A stretch of 13,927 nucleotides of DNA, from contig NZ_JAJBUX010000120.1 in the NCBI RefSeq assembly GCF_020860125.1, positions 1-13,927 on the forward strand. The letters run 5' to 3'. Positions 1-6,656 of the stretch are shown one piece after another. The first letter of the stretch is position 1. Each line of letters starts with the position of its first letter. The DNA comes from Cloacibacillus sp. GTDB lineage: Bacteria > Synergistota > Synergistia > Synergistales > Synergistaceae. The translations under genes were made by a program, and so were the position numbers. A model generated the notes under the pieces. That model was not told the origin of the DNA and did not search any database. It saw only the letters and a program-made list of their open reading frames with translations.

Positions 1-41
1 TTAATTTAAATTATGGAATTAATTTTAATGCTGATGTTTTT

Positions 42-205
42 AGGTTTGAAGACCTAAACTTATTATTTGAATCCAGTCCAGGTATTCATCCCAGGCTTTA
101 TCCGTCCAGCTTTCCAGACCTAAAAGGAATATTTGAATCATGTCTGAGGGCCGTAATCGTTACAACGATATGAAGCTTTCCAGACCTAAAAGGAATATTT
201 GAATC
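42..205 (+). CRISPR. Short CRISPR array, three repeats and two spacers
   Basis: Three 32-nt units start at 42, 108 and 174, an exact 66-bp period. Units 2 (108-139) and 3 (174-205) are identical. Unit 1 (42-73) shares the blocks AGACCTAAA and TATTTGAATC but differs in between. The two spacers (74-107 and 140-173) are 34 nt each and unrelated. The repeat could equally be cut as 30 nt (44-73, 110-139, 176-205) with 36-nt spacers. The 3' end ATTTGAATC resembles the ATTGAAAC-type handle of type I-B/III repeats, so transcription is inferred to be rightward, with AT-rich 1-41 as a possible leader. No repeat is found at the next expected position on either side (ending at 7, or starting at 240), so the array is complete as three units. 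No cas gene is visible. A degenerate repeat at the presumed leader end is unusual; the opposite orientation or a remnant array remains possible. Confidence 0.8.
74..107 (-). other. CRISPR spacer 1, matching a Txe/YoeB-like toxin sequence
   Basis: The spacer is open on the minus strand and reads, with one flanking base at each end, WTDKAWDEYLDW. This fits the conserved N-terminal motif of Txe/YoeB mRNA-interferase toxins (for example WSDDAWDDYLYW in Txe, from memory). The similarity stops at the spacer borders, so this is a captured protospacer rather than a decayed toxin gene. If the array is transcribed rightward the crRNA would be complementary to the toxin mRNA. Confidence 0.5.
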
Positions 206-407
206 CCATAAAAGTATAGGTATAATAGCAGTTTTCAAGGTTCAGTATACATCAGTATAAACAAACATAAAAAAAACACAAATCGCTATTGGTACGATTG
301 TTACTGCTTATTTGCCTTTTTCACAAAGTCCGTTGATCTCCATGTATTTTATCACTATTGGAGGTCGACGCGGAAATTTCTGCATTACTATATTAGCAAA
401 AATAGAG

Positions 408-818
408 CTATCCCCTCTCCCTCACCGCACGATAATACCCCGTGATCACCTTCTGGTCTCTCATGTATGTGATCACTTTTTCCTTCGCTATTTTGTCTAG
501 GTCTTTTAAAAGAGCCACTATTTCGTTATCCAGCGGATCGGCGAACATCAGCTCCCCCTCTTTCGGTTCGGCGGGTCTGCCATCGATAATCTGCCATTCT
601 GTTTCCGGACCAACGGCGATCCCCAGTTCCTCATAGGCTAGATCTATAACGGAACATCTCAGTACCCTTGCCACATTGGCTAGAACATCAAGGGGAATTT
701 TTCTTACGCCGTTTTCGTACTGGCTCATCGTGTTCGGCTTTACGTTTATCAATTCGGCGAGCTCTCTTTGATTCAATCCAGCTCTTTTTCTTCTTGCGAC
801 AACCTCTTTTCCAATCAT
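408..818 (-). CDS. XRE-family (phage CI-like) transcriptional regulator
   Basis: This 136-residue DNA-binding protein has an N-terminal XRE helix-turn-helix at about residues 5-60, with the recognition region GLNQRELAELINVKPNTMSQYENG typical of Cro/C1 proteins (split here as GLNQRELAELINVK and PNTMSQYENG). The C-terminal half is acidic and then ends in a helical segment (DLDKIAKEKVITYM), as in short phage-type repressors; there is no S24 peptidase domain, so RecA-dependent self-cleavage is not expected. The ATG at 818 is preceded by a good Shine-Dalgarno (GGGAGG) about nine bases upstream. It is divergent from the small HTH gene at 959 and the two share the palindromic operator at 889-902, which suggests auto- and cross-regulation. 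What it controls beyond this pair is not visible. Confidence 0.85.
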   Translation of the reverse strand: MIGKEVVARRKRAGLNQRELAELINVKPNTMSQYENGVRKIPLDVLANVARVLRCSVIDLAYEELGIAVGPETEWQIIDGRPAEPKEGELMFADPLDNEIVALLKDLDKIAKEKVITYMRDQKVITGYYRAVRERG

Positions 819-843
819 TATCTTTTCCTCCCTTTATAGTTTC

Positions 844-872
844 TACATAGTTTGAATATCACGAAATGTGAA
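844..872 (-). promoter_or_regulatory. Candidate promoter of the XRE regulator
   Basis: On the minus strand TTCACA (872-867) is followed after 17 bp by TATGTA (849-844). The -35 is close to consensus and the -10 is weak. It lies about 25 bp upstream of the start codon. The palindrome at 889-902 sits just upstream of this -35. Confidence 0.35.
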
Positions 873-880
873 TTATTTAA

Positions 881-909
881 TTGACAGTTCTCGAATTCGA
901 GACTATATT
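881..909 (+). promoter_or_regulatory. Near-consensus sigma-70 promoter with embedded operator
   Basis: TTGACA (881-886), a 17-bp spacer and TATATT (904-909) read toward the small HTH gene at 959. The spacer contains the perfect 14-bp palindrome TCTCGAATTCGAGA at 889-902. A further TCTCG half-site lies at 913-917 and AGAATTCT at 931-938. A repressor dimer bound at the palindrome would block polymerase, as in phage immunity regions. The binding protein is inferred to be one of the two flanking HTH proteins. Confidence 0.75.
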
Positions 910-958
910 TAATCTCGTTATGTGATAAATAGAATTCTCAAAAAGGCGGTAGATATCC

Positions 959-1147
959 GTGAACAAAAATGAGCTGCGGTACCTGCGTCTGAAAAACAAC
1001 CTGACTCAACGGCGGATGTGCGAGATTATCGGGATCTCGTGCAGCAGGTATTCGCGTATTGAGAGGGGGTATGTCGTTCCAACTGAGGCGGAGTGTGAAA
1101 AGCTGGCGGAATATTTGGGGATATGTGAAAGAAAATGGCGTTCGTAA
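959..1147 (+). CDS. Small Cro-like helix-turn-helix protein
   Basis: The 62-residue product is little more than one XRE helix-turn-helix: LRLKNNLTQRRMCEIIGIS forms helices 1-2, followed by CSRYSRIERG as the recognition helix and a C-terminal helix. Translation starts at GTG 959, with AAGGCGG about nine bases upstream. It is divergently transcribed from the XRE regulator and driven by the promoter at 881-909. The pair has the layout of a CI/Cro switch, but no phage structural or recombination genes are in the window. It could instead be a control module of a plasmid-like, CRISPR-adjacent or toxin-antitoxin system. The small size and an unusual cysteine in the turn (SCSRYS) leave the exact role open. 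Confidence 0.75.
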   Translation: MNKNELRYLRLKNNLTQRRMCEIIGISCSRYSRIERGYVVPTEAECEKLAEYLGICERKWRS

Positions 1148-1152
1148 CAGAG

Positions 1153-1175
1153 TGTGTCTGAAAATTTCAGTCACA
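1153..1175. promoter_or_regulatory. Imperfect palindrome, candidate operator of the TRAP operon
   Basis: The core CTGAAA-A-TTTCAG (1158-1170) is a perfect inverted repeat. After a T/T mismatch it extends with TGTG (1153-1156) and CACA (1172-1175). It ends 5 bp upstream of a TTGACC -35-like element (1181-1186), a typical position for a regulator site. Confidence 0.45.
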
Positions 1176-1180
1176 ACAGC

Positions 1181-1208
1181 TTGACCTGGCACCGAGAATT
1201 TTTATTTT
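1181..1208 (+). promoter_or_regulatory. Candidate promoter of the TRAP/racemase operon
   Basis: TTGACC (1181-1186) is followed after 16 bp by TATTTT (1203-1208), just upstream of the Shine-Dalgarno. The -35 is good and the -10 weak. Such a start would leave a very short 5' leader. Confidence 0.35.
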
Positions 1209-1226
1209 AACAGGAGGCGTATCTAT

Positions 1227-2171
1227 ATGAAAAAAGTTATCTTAGCGGTTCTTATCCTCACCTTTATCATCTCATCATCGGCAATGGCGGCAACCACCTT
1301 TATCACAATCGGCACGGGAAGCACCGGCGGTACCTATTACCCCGTAGGCGCCGGGCTTGCGAAGATATGGACGAAGTATGTGCCGGATCTTAAGGCCGAC
1401 GCCCAGTCCACCGGAGGCACCGTCCACAATATTCAGTTAATGGAGAAGAAGGAGATCCAAGCGGCGACGATGGACAATAATTATTACAACGCCTACAACG
1501 GGCTGCTCAAATATAAGGGGCAGGAGCATAAATACCTGCGCGGGATGCTCCCCCTTTATCCCGAGCCGGTGCAGATAATGGTGGCTAAGGGAAGCGGCAT
1601 CAAATCTCTGAAGGATTTCAAAGGCAAGCGTATCTCTATCGGCGCGGTGGCCAGCGGTACGGAGCTCAGCGCGCGCGAGCTGATCAAGGCCGCGGGGCTG
1701 GACCCCGATAAAGATATCAAAGGCGAGAATCTCGGCGTCGGTGATACAGGAAGCGCCTTCGCCGACAAGCATATCGACGCGGCGGTGATGCTCGGCGCGC
1801 TTGGAATGGGCGGCGTTGTGGAGCCGTCGACGCTCGGCCTTGTCGAGTTCATCGATATCCCCGACGATATTATTGAGAAGGTCATCAAGCAGTCGCCCTA
1901 CTGGTTCAAGTTCACGATCCCCGCAGACACTTACAAGGGACAGCCGTCCCCCGTCAAGACATACGCTGGGCCCAATATCATAACTGTCACGGCAGAGATC
2001 CCTGACGATATCGTTTACCAGATGACAAAGACAGCCTTTGAAAATAAAAAAGACCTCGTGACTATCTCCTCCAATATGCAGAACATGACCCCAGAGGGCG
2101 CCAAGAACATTATGATACCGCTGCACCCGGGTGCTATGCGGTACTATAAAGAGATCGGCGTGATCAAGTAA
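1227..2171 (+). CDS. TRAP transporter solute-binding protein, TAXI family
   Basis: This 314-residue periplasmic protein would capture a small organic or amino acid ligand and hand it to the TRAP membrane subunit. Residues 1-21 form a signal peptide with a basic MKK start, a hydrophobic core and an AMA cleavage motif. The mature start has the TAXI hallmark GTGSTGGTYYPVGAGLAKIW (about 29-48), followed by STGGTVHNI and the family-typical GSGIKSLKDFKGKRISIG segment. Length is normal for the family. The ATG at 1227 has AGGAGG about nine bases upstream. It is followed after 140 bp by a racemase gene and then the fused TRAP permease, the expected TAXI arrangement apart from the inserted enzyme. TAXI proteins have been linked to glutamate/glutamine-like ligands, but the ligand cannot be read from sequence here. 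Confidence 0.92.
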   Translation: MKKVILAVLILTFIISSSAMAATTFITIGTGSTGGTYYPVGAGLAKIWTKYVPDLKADAQSTGGTVHNIQLMEKKEIQAATMDNNYYNAYNGLLKYKGQEHKYLRGMLPLYPEPVQIMVAKGSGIKSLKDFKGKRISIGAVASGTELSARELIKAAGLDPDKDIKGENLGVGDTGSAFADKHIDAAVMLGALGMGGVVEPSTLGLVEFIDIPDDIIEKVIKQSPYWFKFTIPADTYKGQPSPVKTYAGPNIITVTAEIPDDIVYQMTKTAFENKKDLVTISSNMQNMTPEGAKNIMIPLHPGAMRYYKEIGVIK

Positions 2172-2177
2172 CTAACT

Positions 2178-2224
2178 CTCCCAACTCCGCTGAGGATGGG
2201 AGCGGTATATTATCCCCCGCTCCT
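2178..2224 (+). terminator. Alternative hairpins between binding-protein and racemase genes
   Basis: Two overlapping stems share the strand around 2197-2205: CTCCCA (2178-2183) with TGGGAG (2197-2202), and GGAGCGG (2199-2205) with CCGCTCC (2217-2223). They are mutually exclusive. There is no T-run after the second stem, so full intrinsic termination is unlikely. A likelier role is partial termination or mRNA 3'-end protection giving more binding protein than permease. Confidence 0.4.
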
Positions 2225-2311
2225 ATCCCCAGCCCTACACGCGCGGCGCGTAGTTTATATAACAATCAATCAGACATTCAGCAAGGTATTCTTCCATAAG
2301 GAGATGAAGTA

Positions 2312-3466
2312 ATGGCCCCTGTCTTTCGCCCTACGTGGGTAGAGGTGGATTTGGAAACGATAAAGGAAAATTACAAGAATATAAAGAGGTACGTCTACGG
2401 CGCTGAGATCATCGCCGTTGTGAAGGCCAACGCCTACGGGATGGGGCTGCTGCCGACGGTGGGGGCGCTGGCAAACGCCGGATGCCGTTATTTCGCCGTG
2501 GCCACGCCCGACGAGGCCTTCGAGCTGCGCGCCTCAGGTTTTAACGGCTCCGTTCTGGTGATCGGCCCGGCGATAGGCAGCTGCGCCCCGCTTTATGTGA
2601 AGCATGACATCGAGACCGTCTGCGCCGATGAAGGATTCCTCGATCAGCTGAACGCCTGCGGCGTCGAACAGGGCAGGCGCGTAAAGGTACATTTCAAGAT
2701 AGAGACCGGACTTGGCAGGAGCGGTTTCGCCCCGGAGCACTTTCTCGCAAAGGCCGGCAAGTTCTATTCCCTCCCCGGTATTGAGGCGGCGGGCATTATG
2801 AGCCACTTCGCCGTCGCCGACGAGGGGCGCAGCGGCTTCACGGAACGGCAGTTCGAACGCTTTTCCAGGGTATTGAAGACGCTTGAGGCCAGAGGCATAA
2901 ACGTCGGCACGAGGCATATCTGCAACAGCTCCGGCACTTTGCTGTATCCGCGGATGCACCTTGACGCGGTACGCGTCGGTAAAATACTCTACGGCTTCTG
3001 CCCGAAAACCGTTGAAAAACCCGTCGAACTAAAGTATTCTTTCAAGGTGCGCTCAGAGATAACCTCCATACGGATGGCCGCGATCGGTGAATCTTTCGGG
3101 TACGGCCTGCGTTATGTCTGCCGCGACGACGACCTTATCGCGGTGGTGCCGATAGGCTATGCAGACGGCTACAGCCGGATGTACATGGGAAAGAGTTACG
3201 CGCTGGTCCGCGGACACAGGGTTCCCGTCGTAGGCAGCATCTGCTGCGACCAGATTTTCCTGAAGGTGACCGACGTGCCGGAGGCGGAGGTCGGCGACGA
3301 GGTCATCCTCGCCGGCAGGCAGGGCGAGGAGGAGATCTCGACGGAGGAGCTTGGCGGATATCTCGGGACAAGCGCCTGTGAAGCCTTCAATTTATTCAGG
3401 GGACGCATACCGCGCCTGTACAACATGGATAGGGAGCTTTCAAAGGAGAAGTTTGATGAAAGATAA
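2312..3466 (+). CDS. Alanine-racemase-family PLP enzyme, possibly broad-specificity
   Basis: A cytoplasmic fold-type III racemase of 384 residues, the usual Alr length. It interconverts L- and D-forms of an amino acid. Visible catalytic residues are K38 (VVKANAYG, PLP Schiff base), K129 (VHFKIETG), R136, H165 (MSHFAVAD), R221 (VRVGKILYG), the second catalytic base Y264 (SFGYG) and Y283 (IGYADG). Three family positions differ: the usual YGHG is YGMG (43-45 region), the Met of the C-terminal Met-Asp pair is C312 (CCD), and the Tyr that lines the substrate pocket (Tyr354 of the Bacillus enzyme) aligns with C356 in GTSACEAF. In VanT and engineered Alr this last position affects substrate range, so a substrate other than or besides alanine is inferred. 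The ATG has AAGGAGAT upstream. The 3' end overlaps the permease start by 11 bp. Confidence 0.88.
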   Translation: MAPVFRPTWVEVDLETIKENYKNIKRYVYGAEIIAVVKANAYGMGLLPTVGALANAGCRYFAVATPDEAFELRASGFNGSVLVIGPAIGSCAPLYVKHDIETVCADEGFLDQLNACGVEQGRRVKVHFKIETGLGRSGFAPEHFLAKAGKFYSLPGIEAAGIMSHFAVADEGRSGFTERQFERFSRVLKTLEARGINVGTRHICNSSGTLLYPRMHLDAVRVGKILYGFCPKTVEKPVELKYSFKVRSEITSIRMAAIGESFGYGLRYVCRDDDLIAVVPIGYADGYSRMYMGKSYALVRGHRVPVVGSICCDQIFLKVTDVPEAEVGDEVILAGRQGEEEISTEELGGYLGTSACEAFNLFRGRIPRLYNMDRELSKEKFDER

Positions 3467-5430
3467 CGAAAATAAGAAGGTCGATCTGCTGGAAGAGCTT
3501 ACGGACAGCAATGAGGAGATAACGAATCTCATCGAAAAGTACGACGCCGAGAGCAGGTACCGGACGCTGAAGGGACTGCCGGGCAAATTGATCAGCCTGT
3601 GGCTGGCGGCGATGTCCCTGTTTCACCTCGCCACCGCGGGGCTCGTCACTATGCCGCTCGCCATCCAGCGCGCGGTGCACCTGACATTTGCGATAACGGC
3701 GGTATTTATACTCTATCCCGCGACAAGGAGGGGCGCTAAGGACCGCACGCCGTGGTACGACTGGCTGCTCGCCGCCGCCGGATTTGCCGTCATCGGCTAT
3801 ATCGTGGTCTTTTTCAATGAAATTTCACGGCGAGGCGCCAACCCCACCGATATGGAGATATACCTGGGGATAGCCGCTAGTCCTTATCGTCGAGGGCGGA
3901 CGCCGCATAGTCGGCAACGTGCTGCCGTGCCTCTCGATAATCTTCCTCGCTTACTGTTATTTCGGAAATTATGTTCCGGGAATATTTCAGATCAGGGGGT
4001 ATTCGCTGAGCCGGATAATACAGCACATGTATCTCACCCCCGAGGGGATCTTCGGCCTCGCGCTTGGCGTATCGGCGACCTTCGTCATCGTCTTTATCAT
4101 CTTCGGGGCATTTCTCTCACACAGCGGCGGCGCTCGTTTTTTCAATGAGCTCGCGCTTGCGGTCGCAGGCGGCCGTCCCGGCGGTCCGGCGAAGGTCGCC
4201 GTCGTCGCCTCCGGACTCCTCGGGACGATAAGCGGCTCTTCCGTGGCAAATGTCGCGACCACGGGAGCCTTTACTATTCCTTTGATGAAGCGCGTCGGTT
4301 ATCAGCCCTATTACGCGGGGGCGGTGGAGGCCTGCGCCTCGACGGGAGGGCAGCTGATGCCGCCGATCATGGGGGCGGGAGCGTTCATTATGAGCGAATT
4401 CCTTGGCATTCCATATCTCACGATTGCCGGAGCCGCCGTCATTCCCGCCTTCCTCTACTACGCGGCGATCTTTACAAACGTGCACATCAGGGCAAGGAAG
4501 AAAGGGCTTCAGGGGCTGCCAAAGGAACAACTGCCCGCACTGAAGGAGGTCATGAGGGCGGACGGGCATCTGGTGATCCCCGTCATCGTCATCATAGCGA
4601 CGCTCTTAATGAAATACACGCCCCTGCGGGCGGGATTCATCGGCGTGATCTCTGTCATCGTCGTGAGTTCGCTGAAAAAGAACACGCGCATGAGCTTCGC
4701 CACCATATTTAAGGCTTTGGAGGATGGAGCGCGCGGAGCGCTTGGCGTCGCGATGGCCTGCGCCCTTGTCGGCTTCATCGTCGGCACCTCTTCGCTGACC
4801 TCGCTCGGCCTCACCATATCAAACAACATCATCGAGATCGCGGGCGGCAATCTGCTCCTTACGCTCGTCATGGCGATGTGCGCCTGTATCATCCTTGGCA
4901 TGGGGCTGCCGACCACGGCAAACTACATCGTATGCAGCACGATAATCGCTCCGGCGCTCATCGGTATGTCGGTCTTGCCGCTTGCCGCGCATCTTTTCGT
5001 ATTCTACTTCGGCATCATGGCGGACATCACGCCGCCCGTTTGTCTCGCCGCCTTCACCGGTGCGGGAATCGCCGGGGCAAGCCCCTCTAAGACGGGATTT
5101 ACGGCGACGCGCATCGCGATCGCGAGCTTCATGCTCCCCTACTGCTTCGTCTATAATCCCATGCTGCTGTTGCAGAGGGTGGTATATTGGGAGCTGGCCA
5201 TTCTCGTAATCTCCGCCTTTCTCGGCGTGATGATGCTCGCCGGAGCGCTTGAGGGCTGGATCTTCCGTGATCTTCGAGTGGCGGAGCGCGCCGTCATCGG
5301 CGCGGCGGCGGTCGCCGCGATACATCACGACATCACGGTAAGTGTATGTTCTATCGTCGTGCTGCTTGCCTTGTCTTTTTATTTTTACAGGACCAGATGT
5401 AAGGCCCCCTCCCTGTGCCGGACGGAGTAA
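3456..5430 (+). pseudogene. Fused TRAP permease (4TM/12TM, DctQM type), frameshifted
   Basis: Membrane subunit of the TAXI TRAP transporter, expected to move the ligand with Na+ or H+. The ATG at 3456 lies inside the racemase gene and has AAAGGAG upstream. The first frame gives the N-terminal part with three membrane helices (LISLWLAAMSLFHLATAGL, a segment around AIQRAVHLTFAITAVF, and WLLAAAGFAVIGYIVVFF) up to EIYLGIA at about 3875. Family sequence resumes in the +1 frame from 3877 (LVLIVEGGRRIVGN) and runs to the stop at 5428-5430 through the large DctM domain (SGSSVANVATTGAFTIPLMK, STGGQLMPPIMGAGAF, MGLPTTANYI, DITPPVCLAAF). Joined, the product is about 657 residues, normal for the family. 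The first frame downstream of 3876 is arginine-rich non-family sequence and ends at 4148. The second frame has a stop at 3871-3873 and no good ribosome site. Either the gene is inactivated or the sequence has an indel error. Confidence 0.85.
3873..3882 (+). other. Frameshift site in the TRAP permease
   Basis: Reading GCC (3873-3875) then skipping one base (G3876) gives CTA GTC, restoring the family sequence. Related permeases usually have 11 residues between the G of LGI and the RR pair. Skipping one base gives 10, so a 2-bp deletion is slightly more likely than a 1-bp insertion. There is no homopolymer or slippery heptamer and no stop codon in the zero frame here, which argues against programmed frameshifting. 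Confidence 0.75.
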
Positions 5431-5480
5431 ATACAAAGCAAAGACGCTTGGCGCAATTTCTCTTACAGCTATTCCAGCAA

Positions 5481-5509
5481 AACGCCGTGTGGAAAACCCG
5501 CGCGGCGTT
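5481..5509. terminator. GC-rich hairpin after the TRAP operon
   Basis: AACGCCG (5481-5487) pairs with CGGCGTT (5503-5509). Pairing continues inward with two G-U pairs to give about 12 bp around an AAAAC loop. The plus-strand tail (CTCATT) is poor in T; on the minus strand the tail is TTTTGC. It probably ends the TRAP operon. Confidence 0.6.
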
Positions 5510-5545
5510 CTCATTACCGGCAGGAAAACAACCGATAAACATCTC

Positions 5546-5581
5546 ATTATTGTTAATAATATATATATTATTAACAATAAT
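5546..5581. repeat. Perfect 36-bp AT palindrome
   Basis: The two 18-bp arms are exact reverse complements (5546-5563 and 5564-5581) with no loop. Only one G/C pair occurs (5552/5575). It lies in the gap between the TRAP operon and the next promoter. It could extrude as a cruciform, bind a dimeric AT-recognising protein, or form a long mRNA hairpin. It is followed by a smaller stem GTTATG/CATAAC at 5597-5616. Confidence 0.9.
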
Positions 5582-5623
5582 TACTGTGATTATATCGTTA
5601 TGCTGTAAATCATAACCTTCTAT

Positions 5624-5651
5624 TTGACATTTTTATCTTTTAAAATATACT
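5624..5651 (+). promoter_or_regulatory. Promoter for the LprI-like gene
   Basis: TTGACA (5624-5629), a 16-bp spacer and TATACT (5646-5651) form a near-consensus sigma-70 promoter in an AT-rich stretch. A start near 5658 would leave about 110 bases of untranslated leader before the gene at 5775. I see no recognisable RNA motif in that leader. Confidence 0.65.
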
Positions 5652-5774
5652 CATGCTTAGACTTTAGCTGTATTTTCAAAACCGCGTCATTTATAGGCAA
5701 AAAACCAACATCAGCTGTCGGCGATGGGAAATGTGACATGGTAAGGCACAACGTATATCTTGGGCGGAAAGAGT

Positions 5775-6539
5775 GTGGTTCTTCTGAGACGCTGTTTTAT
5801 CTGTTTCATATTTGTCGCCTGCTGCCTATTTTTCAGCCTGGCGGCAGCGCCCGCCTTCGCGGTTTCAAGCCACCTGATTCCGCTGCCGGCGGTAAATTTT
5901 GACGCGCCGTCGCCCAGGACCGCCAATGCCGAGCTTTCGCAAAAAGAATATGAGCAAAAAATATCATCCCTGGAAAAAATATGCGGAGACCGCTATAACG
6001 TATTCGCGCAAACTCTCAGCGAAGAGGAAAAGGCGGCGCTCTCCATGAGCCATGCGAGATGGCGGGAGTTTCTCTTTTCCCTGCAAGAAACGCTGAACAG
6101 ACAGCTCAACACTCAGGTGAAGGTATTTTACGGCATAAAAGAGAGGGAGCGGGTGACGAATATTTACCGCGACGCCGCAGCCGCCGTCTATGAACAGAGG
6201 ATAAGCGACCTGGAACGCTGGTCGCGGGGCGACTTCTCGCCCTTAAAAATCGGAGAGCCCGATGCGCTCAATGGCACTCTCGCATATGAAGAGAATCTAT
6301 TCAACGAACGGGCTTCACGCTGCGTTTACCTGATGGAGGAGCGTTACAGGCTGGAGGAGTTCGCCTCGCAAAAGGCCTGGCGTGATTTCCGGGAGGCGCA
6401 GCTTTCTTTTATCAAAAAAATGGCGGACGACCGTCACGCGCTGTCAGAAGAAAATCTTCTGATGCTGCGGCGGATAAACGACATCCGCGCGCTGCAGGCG
6501 GAGGGGCTCGTCTTTTTCAAGCGGGAGAGAGAGGAATGA
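5775..6539 (+). CDS. Exported LprI-like (DUF1311-type) protein of unknown role
   Basis: The product has a clear signal peptide (hydrophobic FICFIFVACCLFFSLAAAPAFA, AFA cleavage motif), so it acts in the periplasm or outside. I chose the GTG at 5775, with GGGCGG about seven bases upstream; a TTG at 5760 in the same frame would add five residues. The mature part is about 220 residues, highly charged and helical. Two segments resemble the LprI pattern of a spaced Tyr/Leu helix followed by a central Trp: about RYNVFAQTLSEEEKAALSMS with HARWREF, and ASQKAWRDFREAQ, near residues 79-104 and 202-214 from the TTG. LprI-like domains are known from lysozyme-inhibitor lipoproteins, but here there is no lipobox and the match is weak. 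It precedes the M14 peptidase gene by 117 bp and may be co-expressed with it. Confidence 0.75.
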   Translation: MVLLRRCFICFIFVACCLFFSLAAAPAFAVSSHLIPLPAVNFDAPSPRTANAELSQKEYEQKISSLEKICGDRYNVFAQTLSEEEKAALSMSHARWREFLFSLQETLNRQLNTQVKVFYGIKERERVTNIYRDAAAAVYEQRISDLERWSRGDFSPLKIGEPDALNGTLAYEENLFNERASRCVYLMEERYRLEEFASQKAWRDFREAQLSFIKKMADDRHALSEENLLMLRRINDIRALQAEGLVFFKREREE

Positions 6540-6656
6540 CAGAGAAGATATTTCGCGGGAGAGGGGCTGTTATAGAGGCATAAGCATGTAAGACTATCAC
6601 GCGGAGTTTATCCCGTTTAACACAAATTTGCCTAATGACGCAAAGGAGGTCATAGC

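Noticed and set aside
42..107. A decayed yoeB gene instead of a CRISPR spacer
   Set aside because: The toxin-like reading is confined to the spacer; on both sides the sequence is the regularly spaced repeat and the frame gives no further YoeB similarity.
240..271. A fourth CRISPR repeat after the third unit
   Set aside because: No repeat-like sequence is present at the expected position. The short TCAGTATA pair at 242-249 and 252-259 is unrelated.
3870..3885. Programmed ribosomal frameshift in the TRAP permease
   Set aside because: There is no slippery sequence, no slow or stop codon in the zero frame and no stimulatory structure evident. TRAP permeases are not known to use frameshifting.
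4819..5577. Minus-strand open frame of 252 codons across the end of the TRAP permease
   Set aside because: It spans both a conserved permease and the palindromic intergenic region and has no domain character.
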